Shown here in pieces: positions 1-4,744 of a DNA stretch of 6,940 bases. The translations under genes were made by a program, and so were the position numbers. Positions within the stretch are counted from its first letter, which is position 1. Every line of letters begins with the position of its first letter. The notes under the pieces are model-generated. The model searched no databases, had not been told where the DNA came from, and saw nothing but the letters and a program-made list of their open reading frames with translations. Source of the DNA: Acidobacteriaceae bacterium (GTDB taxonomy: Bacteria; Acidobacteriota; Terriglobia; Terriglobales; Acidobacteriaceae); the NCBI GenBank assembly GCA_003162255.1, contig PMMJ01000308.1, positions 1 through 6,940 of the forward strand, given 5' to 3'.

Positions 1-54
1 TAGTTCTGCCACGGGCTGCTAGGATCGCCCTTCCAGATGCGCTAGACTCTGGAC

Positions 55-282
55 ATGCCCAAACGCAATCTTCGGATCGTAAAGCGAGTCAGGAACATTC
101 CGGCGCTTGGAATCTGCGAGCGGTGCAACGAACAGTTTGCCGGTGACCCTGATCGTGGAGATGCACAGTCGGCCATCCAAAACCAGTTCAACGCCCACAA
201 GTGCAAGTCGGTGGATAGCAGCCAATATGCCCTGCGGATCGTGCGCGAATCACGGAAGATAAGTAAAGGGCCTTGCAACTAA
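55..282 (+). CDS. Small zinc-finger protein (CxxC...HxC), 75 aa
   Basis: This is a short basic protein with two cysteines at residues 21 and 24 (ICERC) and a His-x-Cys pair at 48 and 50 (HKC). The spacing CxxC-x23-HxC fits one small zinc-binding finger. Between the pairs is a probable helix (DAQSAIQNQFNAHKC). I associate this layout (basic N-terminus, 'PALG-C..C', then 'DAQ...F..HKC') with short proteins that are very common in Acidobacteriota. The function is unknown; nucleic-acid or protein binding is a guess. The ATG at 55 is chosen because the protein begins with a typical basic stretch. There is no good Shine-Dalgarno, but a -10-like TAGACT at 43-48 ends 6 nt before the ATG, so a leaderless message is possible. 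Its TAA overlaps the stop of the convergent DUF3825 gene. The real-gene call rests on the finger motif. Confidence 0.72.
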   Translation: MPKRNLRIVKRVRNIPALGICERCNEQFAGDPDRGDAQSAIQNQFNAHKCKSVDSSQYALRIVRESRKISKGPCN

Positions 283-1190
283 GGATTGAGCCATTCCTTA
301 TCCGGTCTGGTGATTAAGCGTGCGGCAAAGTAGGCCTGATCCATGTCCAGTATGGTTTTTATTTTGTAAAGGTGGTTCGGGTCATCTCGTTCCACAAGAA
401 AACACGAAATATCACGCCCATTTGACGAGTGAAACGGAAGAAGCATCTGCATTCGTCTTTCTTCGACAAAATAGACTGGAATAGCCATTTTGTAGTTGCG
501 ACGGATTTTCGGAAGGAGATTCTCGATTGCACCTCGCAGATAGTTTCGGACTGATTCATCGGTAGCTTCGTCGGGGAACCCTGACCGATCCTTTGCCCGC
601 TCAAACATGTGGTCGAACACATCAGTGTCTATCGTGTACTCCGTGTTGAAGATGTAATCACGGCTGTCGTTCGAGTACCAAGCTAATCCCGGAAGTTTTA
701 TTCCAAAATGATTGCGATATGCAGGTTCACGAGAGGTGACGGTCCCCCTATAAACCCAGTCTGATGCTGATTTAGGTTGAGGCTGGCCTGGGCGCGATTC
801 GTACTGTTGGAATATGGAATAAAGATCAGCGGAGTGCCTATCCTGAAGCCCAGTATTGAAGCATATCCACTTGCCATCGTCAGTACTTAGGAAATATTTC
901 CCTGGGTCCGCGATTTCAAGATCACGTAAACGGATGAAAGTATACCGGAGATAATTTCTCAGCTTCGGCGGCTTGTCGTGATAGTTGTTTTGAAATCTCG
1001 CTTGGGTAAAATCCCAGGCAAGCGGACCTTCAAACGTTTTAGCGCCGATCTTCTTGAAGGGCGCGTCAAAATCTAGACTTGCGGTGAGCGCGTCTTTTTC
1101 TGGATGGAAATGCGCGAATACGTCGGAAACTGGCTGATCTCTCCACAGTCTGAAGAGGTTCTTGTACTGCGAAACGTTGACGGTTGCCAT
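279..1190 (-). CDS. DUF3825 domain-containing protein, 303 aa
   Basis: This is a full-length member of the DUF3825 family, a widespread bacterial family of unknown function. The match is by recognised conserved blocks, not by a search. The blocks are: KLRNYLRYTFIRL at about 76-88; an ICFNTGL block at about 109-115, followed by a DLYSIFQ helix (122-128); a W-x-G-type strand near 145-149; an 'LPGLAWYSNDSRDYIFNTEYTID' region around 166-188; MAIPVYF at 235-241; a strand 'MQMLLPF' at 247-253; and the C-terminal TILDMDQAYFAARLITRPD signature at about 279-297. It is soluble, with no signal peptide or membrane helix. The start is the ATG at 1190. The only G-rich stretch upstream that could serve as a ribosome-binding site (GGGGG, 9 nt before the ATG) lies inside a strong hairpin. 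The stop codon overlaps that of the convergent zinc-finger gene. The gene stands alone, so its neighbours say little about its role. Confidence 0.85.
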   Translation of the reverse strand: MATVNVSQYKNLFRLWRDQPVSDVFAHFHPEKDALTASLDFDAPFKKIGAKTFEGPLAWDFTQARFQNNYHDKPPKLRNYLRYTFIRLRDLEIADPGKYFLSTDDGKWICFNTGLQDRHSADLYSIFQQYESRPGQPQPKSASDWVYRGTVTSREPAYRNHFGIKLPGLAWYSNDSRDYIFNTEYTIDTDVFDHMFERAKDRSGFPDEATDESVRNYLRGAIENLLPKIRRNYKMAIPVYFVEERRMQMLLPFHSSNGRDISCFLVERDDPNHLYKIKTILDMDQAYFAARLITRPDKEWLNP

Positions 1191-1198
1191 AAACTGAG

Positions 1199-1220
1199 GC
1201 CCCCGCTTTTGGGCGGGGGC
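1199..1220 (-). promoter_or_regulatory. G+C-rich hairpin covering the DUF3825 ribosome-binding region
   Basis: There is a perfect 8-bp stem GCCCCCGC / GCGGGGGC with a 6-nt loop. The inner edge lies 8 nt upstream of the DUF3825 ATG. Neither strand has a T-run after it, so it is a poor intrinsic terminator. Read as minus-strand RNA, its 3' arm contains the only G-rich sequence at Shine-Dalgarno distance. Folding would therefore hide the ribosome-binding site. A role in translational control is an inference. Confidence 0.5.
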
Positions 1221-1279
1221 TTGTGAAGATCATCATCTCTAGGCGAGGAAAAAACTGCGGTACTTTTTGTGAGCCAAAA

Positions 1280-1296
1280 CCGTCCCATTAGGACGG
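1280..1296 (-). terminator. Possible weak terminator or leader hairpin
   Basis: There is a perfect 6-bp stem CCGTCC / GGACGG with a 5-nt loop. In the minus direction the stem is followed at once by TTTTGG, a short U-run. It lies 90 nt upstream of the DUF3825 start, so it would act as an attenuator or as the end of a small leader RNA rather than end a known gene. Confidence 0.35.
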
Positions 1297-1482
1297 CAAA
1301 TTTACGCCGCGATATTCTGCGGGTACATGTAAGGTATCATGATTAGATTTCCGATGGCAAGCAAAAACTCAACAAATTAGAAAATTTAACCACTTGTATT
1401 TTCAATAGGTTATGGCTATACATGGCCTAAAGTTACGAACGTTTTCCACAGAAATCGCTTTGTCAAGTACTTTTTAGTTAAC

Positions 1483-1620
1483 TTAGCGGTGGTCTGCCAA
1501 CCGCTCTTGCATCGCCAAAAAGTGCTCGTACTTTAGTAGGACAGCAAGTGGCTTGTCGTTGTCCTGAATCACCAGCGTCTTGTCGAGTTCCCGCAGTTGA
1601 GTGACGTTTCCCGGAATGAG
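1483..1620 (-). pseudogene. Phd/YefM-type antitoxin remnant (3' part only)
   Basis: The minus strand reads through to a TAA at 1485-1483 and encodes TQLRELDKTLVIQDNDKPL followed by AVLLKYEHFLAMQERLADHR. This is the typical end of the Phd/YefM antitoxin core: a strand, 'KPLAVLL', then 'YEHFLAMQE'. The N-terminal 'MxxxxxxELR' part is missing. In-frame there is no ATG, GTG or TTG before the core, and the codons upstream of about 1620 are antisense to the + strand gene fragment that begins there. The frame is closed by a TAA just upstream, near 1690. No partner toxin follows downstream; the next 290 bases are non-coding. I read it as a broken antitoxin gene cut by recombination. I am confident about the family style and less so about the exact breakpoint. 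Confidence 0.6.
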
Positions 1621-2004
1621 ACGCGTCAGAACTTCAACATTTGGGTTTACGGCGATGAGCGACTTGTCCGGGGAAGCGAGTTATTCGTCGGCGAGACAGG
1701 CGTTGAAGCGAATCATCATTTCCTAGCCCCCAAGGACGGCACTTCTTTTCGCTTCGTTGAGGGCCATTACCGCCTCGATGTTTTTGCCCGTCTTCTTGGC
1801 GATCAGAAGCGGAAGTACCTTTTTCGCAGACGCTCGAAATCTCGCGCGATTGGAGCCTCACTTACAGAGGTACACGCTGGCCTGTATTTCGATTGGGGTC
1901 CAGACTCCTCGCGTTACCTGCCGCACGTCGAGGAAAGGCCACCTTCATCAGGCCCGGAGAAGTTTCTTGAGGCATTGGGGATTTCGCCGGATCGTACAAC
2001 GTGA
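1597..2004 (+). pseudogene. C-terminal fragment of an uncharacterised protein
   Basis: The reading frame from a TTG at 1597 gives 135 codons. The frame is open from 1540, but the part before about 1625 is antisense to the antitoxin remnant. The protein-like part starts near FNIWVYGDERL. It has alternating strands (SFRFVEGHYRLDVFARLLGD) and a distinctive LYFDWGPDSSRYLPHVEERP block near its end. This resembles the C-terminal ends of longer, often membrane-anchored hypothetical proteins, so the N-terminal half appears lost. Codons 1815-1847 are arginine-rich in this frame, but the frame shifted by -1 gives a far more natural VPFSQTLEISR. That suggests two compensating indels. The fragment ends 12 nt before the convergent 197-aa gene. 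The function is unknown and the fragment is probably not expressed as a functional protein. Confidence 0.5.
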
Positions 2005-2016
2005 CCTCCTAGAAAA

Positions 2017-2610
2017 TTAAACATTGTCTGAGGTGACCCCAAGCGGTTCGTCCGCGTATGCCTTTTCATGATGGGCGAGCACGTCGCTTTTCGTAATGGA
2101 CGAAAACACGCGGTCAAACTCTGACAGCATCCATCGGGCTGAGACGTTAGGGCTTTCCTCTGGATCATTCACCAGTAAGTCGCGGTTTTCAATATCCCAT
2201 CCCGCTGGACTTCTGTTGGACGTTACTGCGGTTCTCTTGCCCGGCTTCTCCATCTTTGCCGCAGGCATTCGAACAGTTCCGAGAACTTTCTTGAGGCAGC
2301 TTAGCTCCTGAACCAGTCTCTCGCTGAAACACTGTTTAGCCTGGTGCATTGTCCGCACGACCTCGTATGCTCCTAACAACCAGAACCACATTAACGATTC
2401 AGCCCTTTCAACCTGCCCACCATCAACACACTGACCAGAGAATCCCTTGTCTAGATTGTCGATGATTTCGTCAGCAAACGAGCACAGCACATTTACCCGG
2501 CCAGACAGATAGTGAGAGAAGGAAATCAGCGGTTCCCGCTCGACAATCTGCGTGCAGGTCGGGTTAACAAGAGGTTGCTGGAAACGCTCTAGGTATCTCA
2601 CGGCGGGCAC
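2017..2610 (-). CDS. Uncharacterised helical protein coupled to HEPN-type gene, 197 aa
   Basis: I do not recognise a named domain. The protein is soluble and mostly helical. There is a long helical block around residues 35-110 (with 'AESLMWFWLLGAYEVVRTM'), then a conserved-looking VRMPAAKMEKPGK segment near 110-125, a 'SPAGWDIENRDLLVNDPE' block, and a C-terminal helix 'SARWMLSEFDRVFSSI'. The start is a GTG at 2610 whose G is also the last base of the upstream TAG (TAGTG). A GGGAG lies about 10 nt before it, so translational coupling to the HEPN-type gene is likely. That tight link suggests the two products act together, for example as effector and partner. It does not look like a MNT nucleotidyltransferase antitoxin, because no GSxxRG...D motif is visible. 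It converges with the + strand fragment, with no room for a terminator. Confidence 0.72.
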   Translation of the reverse strand: MPAVRYLERFQQPLVNPTCTQIVEREPLISFSHYLSGRVNVLCSFADEIIDNLDKGFSGQCVDGGQVERAESLMWFWLLGAYEVVRTMHQAKQCFSERLVQELSCLKKVLGTVRMPAAKMEKPGKRTAVTSNRSPAGWDIENRDLLVNDPEESPNVSARWMLSEFDRVFSSITKSDVLAHHEKAYADEPLGVTSDNV

Positions 2611-3326
2611 TATTCGACTACTCCCGTCTCTTTAGCACGGATGAAATATCCGCCGCCAAGATGGATACTTCCATCGGGAAGCGGTTCGAGTTTTATCGGC
2701 ACTGCACCTGCGGGAATCGCATCGACTTTCTGAAGGATCAAGTCACCTTGCTGATATACCGTGTTGACGGGAACCGGAACAGGCTTTCGCGTCCTGGGCT
2801 GATCTTTCAGAATCTCGATTCTGACAAACCCGCACAGGCGAAACAGAGCCAGGGGGCCGCCGTAGTGACGCCAGTCAAACGGTGTTTCGTGGAGATCCTT
2901 CGTGTTCAACGTGATGATGTGAGGAATCTTGAAAACCTTATCGCGGCAGTCCTTGTCTATACGCCACGTCGGCGACATGGGAGCGTGCGCGAATGCGTTT
3001 CGGATCATGCGCGCGATTTGATAGGCAGACCGCACGTCGGAGTTAGTCGAATTCTTAGGATCGTTTACCGTTGCCCCAATCGCGTCCTTTATAGCGACAG
3101 CCACGAGACATGTTGCTGAACGATGGAGGAAACGAGCGGCGTAGTCGGCCTGTTCTGGTCGAAGCGCAATCTCGTCGTATTTCACGCCATGCTTGCCGTG
3201 GGTCCACTCCGTCGGAAGGTCGAGCGGTTGAGTATGTAAGGTTGTGGCTAGACGAACCGCCGAGGCGAGCCGAAACTGAAGCTCTGCCGTGAAAAGGTAC
3301 GCAATCTGTCGCTCTTCCTCCGTCAT
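2610..3326 (-). CDS. HEPN-like protein with R-x4-H motif, 238 aa
   Basis: This is a soluble protein with an N-terminal helical part (residues 4-30 and 58-85) leading to AYQIARMIRNAFAHAP at about 101-116. The R109-N-x3-H114 arrangement is the R-x4-H signature of HEPN domains, many of which are metal-independent RNases in toxin-antitoxin and defence systems. A conserved-looking 'FDWRHYGGPLALFRLCGFVRI' block follows, then a proline-rich linker and a short C-terminal region 'LPDGSIHLGGGYFIRA'. The ATG at 3326 is preferred over the TTG at 3347, because AGAAGG stands 5-6 nt before it. It lies 68 nt downstream of vapC on the same strand, probably in one transcript, and overlaps the 197-aa gene by one base. 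The HEPN call rests on motif and helical context; the exact subfamily is unknown and catalytic activity is not shown. Confidence 0.68.
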   Translation of the reverse strand: MTEEERQIAYLFTAELQFRLASAVRLATTLHTQPLDLPTEWTHGKHGVKYDEIALRPEQADYAARFLHRSATCLVAVAIKDAIGATVNDPKNSTNSDVRSAYQIARMIRNAFAHAPMSPTWRIDKDCRDKVFKIPHIITLNTKDLHETPFDWRHYGGPLALFRLCGFVRIEILKDQPRTRKPVPVPVNTVYQQGDLILQKVDAIPAGAVPIKLEPLPDGSIHLGGGYFIRAKETGVVE

Positions 3327-3394
3327 GAAGCCCTTCTTCCGCCTCAACGCCAGTCGCTCGACTACGCGCGACTATCGTAGCGCCCCCTGCCCCG

Positions 3395-3796
3395 TTACCA
3401 AACCGTCTTCAGGCTGGCAGCGCGGATGCGCCTGTCACGGCTGATAACCGGCACATTGAAATAGACGGCAGTTGCCGCCACCATGCGGTCCGGCATGTCC
3501 GGTACTTCGGCGCGTGGCACCTGCCGCATGGCTTGGACGATGGCGGCGCTAAAAACGGCTTCCGTAAAAACATGTTCGGGGTCGGCCAGGGCTTGCGTCA
3601 GTTCATCATAAGCCGACAGCGGCAGACGGTTCTTTTCGATCAAGTAAACCACCTCCGCCAGGCTTATAGTCGAAATGGCAATTTTGTGTCTGGCGGTCGC
3701 CGCTTCGTTGATAAAGGTCGCGGCTGGGGCAGACAGTCTCTTGTCGTCGAATAAATGCCAGAGGGCCGTGTGGGTATCGGCAACGCCAGCAATCAT
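3395..3796 (-). CDS. vapC: VapC-family PIN-domain toxin, 133 aa
   Basis: This is a complete PIN-domain ribonuclease of normal VapC length. The expected acidic metal ligands are all present: D7 in VADTHTALWHLF, E48 in STISLAEVV, D103 in MPDRMVAATA, and D121 in VISRDRRI. The D-T-H-x-x-L-W start is typical of the PIN subgroup that includes many type II toxins. VapC toxins cleave specific RNAs (tRNAs or rRNA) with Mg2+ or Mn2+ and are blocked by the cognate VapB. The ATG overlaps the stop of the antitoxin gene upstream (ATGA), so the two are translationally coupled. No residue appears to be lost, and the toxin looks intact. The RNA target cannot be read from the sequence. Confidence 0.93.
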   Translation of the reverse strand: MIAGVADTHTALWHLFDDKRLSAPAATFINEAATARHKIAISTISLAEVVYLIEKNRLPLSAYDELTQALADPEHVFTEAVFSAAIVQAMRQVPRAEVPDMPDRMVAATAVYFNVPVISRDRRIRAASLKTVW

Positions 3797-4047
3797 GAAA
3801 ACTCTTCACCGAAGTTCTGGAACATATCGGCGCGGTTGGCGTCGATTTCCTCCGCCGATGGAGCCTCTCCGTATTTGGCGAACATGCCACGTCCCGTCTT
3901 GAACGGAACACCCGATGATCGGCCTTCGAGCGAGGACGCGAGATCACGTTCAAGAACCTCGCAAACATAACCGGCGGGGGAAACGCCATGTGCGTTGGCT
4001 TGGATCTTCAGAGCCGCTTCAAGCTTCTCTGGAAGTTCAATCATCAT
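3793..4047 (-). CDS. vapB: VapB-like ribbon-helix-helix antitoxin, 84 aa
   Basis: The N-terminal half looks like a ribbon-helix-helix DNA-binding domain: a short strand (MIELP), then two helices separated by a turn (KLEAALKIQANAHG, then SPAGYVCEVLERDL). The C-terminal half is an extended toxin-binding tail with GVPFKTGRGMFAKYGEAP and SAEEIDANRADMFQNFGEEF. The latter block is typical of antitoxins paired with this VapC type. The product should neutralise VapC and repress its own operon. The start at 4047 is chosen for two reasons: an AAAGGA ribosome-binding site stands about 8 nt upstream, and a strong promoter occupies 4073-4100. A longer start at 4104 would overlap that promoter. The stop overlaps the vapC start by four bases. 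Confidence 0.9.
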   Translation of the reverse strand: MMIELPEKLEAALKIQANAHGVSPAGYVCEVLERDLASSLEGRSSGVPFKTGRGMFAKYGEAPSAEEIDANRADMFQNFGEEFS

Positions 4048-4050
4048 GGC

Positions 4051-4089
4051 CGATTTCCTTTCTCCATGACCAATTGTAACGATTTCCTT
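4051..4089 (-). promoter_or_regulatory. Candidate VapB operator: 10-bp direct repeat
   Basis: The 10-mer AAGGAAATCG (minus strand) occurs exactly twice, at 4089-4080 inside the promoter spacer and at 4060-4051 over the ribosome-binding site. The repeats are 29 bp apart, near three helical turns, and flank the -10 box. That is a natural arrangement for cooperative binding by the ribbon-helix-helix antitoxin. Confidence 0.45.
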
Positions 4090-4100
4090 GGCGCGGTCAA
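4073..4100 (-). promoter_or_regulatory. Sigma70-type promoter of vapBC
   Basis: On the minus strand, TTGACC (4100-4095) is followed by a 16-nt spacer and TACAAT (4078-4073). These are close to the -35 and -10 consensus. Transcription would begin about 25 nt before the vapB ATG. This is the best promoter in the window and probably also serves the two genes downstream of vapC. Confidence 0.72.
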
Positions 4101-4266
4101 ACACCGACGATACACCCCTACGTCGGCCTCTCTCCTGCCGTCATTCAAGATTCGGCTCGACAGCTCGACACGAATCACAGAAAGATTCACACTCCTCGGC
4201 TACGCGGCGCGGTCGCCGCGTCTCGCTTTGCAATTTTCAGGGGAAGATAAGCCCAGAAACAGCAAA

Positions 4267-4283
4267 GCCCGCCGGTGGCGGGC
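4267..4283. terminator. G+C-rich hairpin, possible terminator
   Basis: There is a perfect 7-bp stem GCCCGCC / GGCGGGC with a 3-nt loop. On the minus strand it is followed by TTTGCTGTTT, which is mildly U-rich. It could stop leftward read-through before vapBC. No gene ends immediately before it, so its role is unclear. Confidence 0.4.
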
Positions 4284-4347
4284 CGTACAGTCCGGTGTGA
4301 ACCGTGGAATTCCGCTCCTTCGACAAGACCGACTTTCCCCTAAAAGC

Positions 4348-4390
4348 CGACCCAATACAAGCGAAAAAATACATTTTCGCTAACGGGTCG
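4348..4390 (+). repeat. Two-tier inverted repeat (6 + 8 bp stems)
   Basis: The outer arms CGACCC (4348-4353) and GGGTCG (4385-4390) and the inner arms AGCGAAAA (4360-4367) and TTTTCGCT (4374-4381) are all perfect. AATACA separates the two left arms and also forms the terminal loop, while AAC separates the two right arms. On the + strand the structure is followed by TTTTG. It may be a terminator, an operator or a structured RNA/DNA element. Confidence 0.6.
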
Positions 4391-4448
4391 TTTTGCGCCG
4401 ATTTTCGGCCCCCCGGCGGTTGTCCACGACCCCGAGGGGAACAGCACC

Positions 4449-4669
4449 ATGATTGAGAAGCAATTCGGATACGATTACGGCCCTCCCCTTCGACGCTTCG
4501 ACGCGGCGAACGAACCGCGTGTATCGTCAACCTTCACGCCGAGATCGACCAGCGCGGCGGTATGCCGTACGGCTGGATACGGATTTACGAGGTGTTGCTA
4601 TTTGCCTTCTACAATCCACGCACCAGCCAGTGCTTCCCCGTTTGGCCCGCAGAATGGTGTAATCACTAG
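4449..4669 (+). pseudogene. Small frameshifted gene, unknown product
   Basis: An ATG at 4449 with an AGGGG ribosome-binding site 9 nt upstream starts a natural-looking MIEKQFGYDYGPPLRRFDAAN. That frame then degenerates into a Ser/Arg/Pro-rich sequence. From about 4514 the frame shifted by -1 reads TACIVNLHAEIDQRGG, then MPYGWIRIYEVLLFAFY, then TSQCFPVWPAEWCNH, and ends at TAG (4667-4669). This second stretch is rich in Trp, Tyr and Ile and looks like true coding sequence. It has no start codon of its own in that frame. A hairpin (4671-4690) follows the stop, as expected for a gene end. I read it as one small gene of about 73 codons broken by a single indel near 4500-4514. A programmed -1 shift or a sequencing error is possible. 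I do not recognise the family. Confidence 0.5.
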
Positions 4670-4670
4670 A

Positions 4671-4690
4671 GGCGGCCCCCTCAGGCCGCC
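4671..4690. terminator. G+C hairpin between convergent genes
   Basis: There is a perfect 7-bp stem GGCGGCC / GGCCGCC with a 6-nt loop, starting 2 nt after the TAG of the small + strand gene and 55 nt past the stop of the leftward HEPN gene. It is placed to serve both as a bidirectional terminator. There is no real U-run on either side, so it would be weak. Confidence 0.5.
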
Positions 4691-4744
4691 CACCCATTGT
4701 CGCGTTACCTAAGTTGCTCAAGCAAGTGCGCCTCCCCAAGAAGA

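Larger units (their letters stand above)
1191..1482. other. AT-rich intergenic leader without a gene
   Basis: I see no convincing reading frame on either strand in these 292 bases. The stretch is clearly richer in A+T than the flanking genes. It holds two perfect hairpins (1280-1296 and 1199-1220), both upstream of the DUF3825 gene in its direction. On the minus strand there is a TTGACA at 1466-1461 without a good -10 at the normal spacing. Short palindromes TACATGTA (1324-1331) and ATCATGAT (1336-1343) are also present. It probably contains the DUF3825 promoter, and a structured leader or small RNA is possible. Confidence 0.5.
4105..4448. other. Intergenic region with structured elements, no gene
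   Basis: No reading frame here looks like a protein on either strand; the candidate frames are rich in Arg, Ser and Pro and lack conserved-looking blocks. The stretch separates the leftward vapBC promoter from the rightward small gene at 4449. It contains a tandem 8-bp repeat GCTCGACA (4155-4170), a G+C hairpin (4267-4283) and a two-tier hairpin (4348-4390). Confidence 0.5.

Noticed and set aside
1442..1450. DnaA box-like TTTTCCACA
   Set aside because: A single near-match in an AT-rich gap, with no cluster of boxes and no replication gene nearby, does not support an origin.
1438..1466. Minus-strand promoter from TTGACA at 1466-1461
   Set aside because: The -35 is perfect, but the hexamer at normal spacing is AACGTT, a poor -10. 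It is kept only as a remark in the leader entry.
2661..3119. 152-codon open frame on the + strand
   Set aside because: It lies wholly antisense to the HEPN-type gene, has no ribosome-binding site and gives an Arg/Val-rich sequence without conserved-looking blocks. It is a shadow of the real gene.
4048..4104. Longer N-terminus for vapB (19 extra residues)
   Set aside because: It would place the start inside the -35/-10 promoter and lacks a ribosome-binding site. The ATG at 4047 begins exactly at the ribbon-helix-helix strand.
4155..4170. Tandem GCTCGACA repeat as start of a CRISPR or other array
   Set aside because: There are only two 8-bp copies with no spacer and no further copies; this is chance or slippage.
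4348..4390. Integron attC site
   Set aside because: The core sites do not match RYYYAAC/GTTRRRY, and there is no integrase or gene cassette array.
4237..4530. 97-codon minus-strand frame between vapB and the HEPN gene
   Set aside because: It crosses the hairpins and the antisense of the small + strand gene, and its composition (Arg, Gly, Pro, Ser) is that of non-coding G+C-rich DNA.
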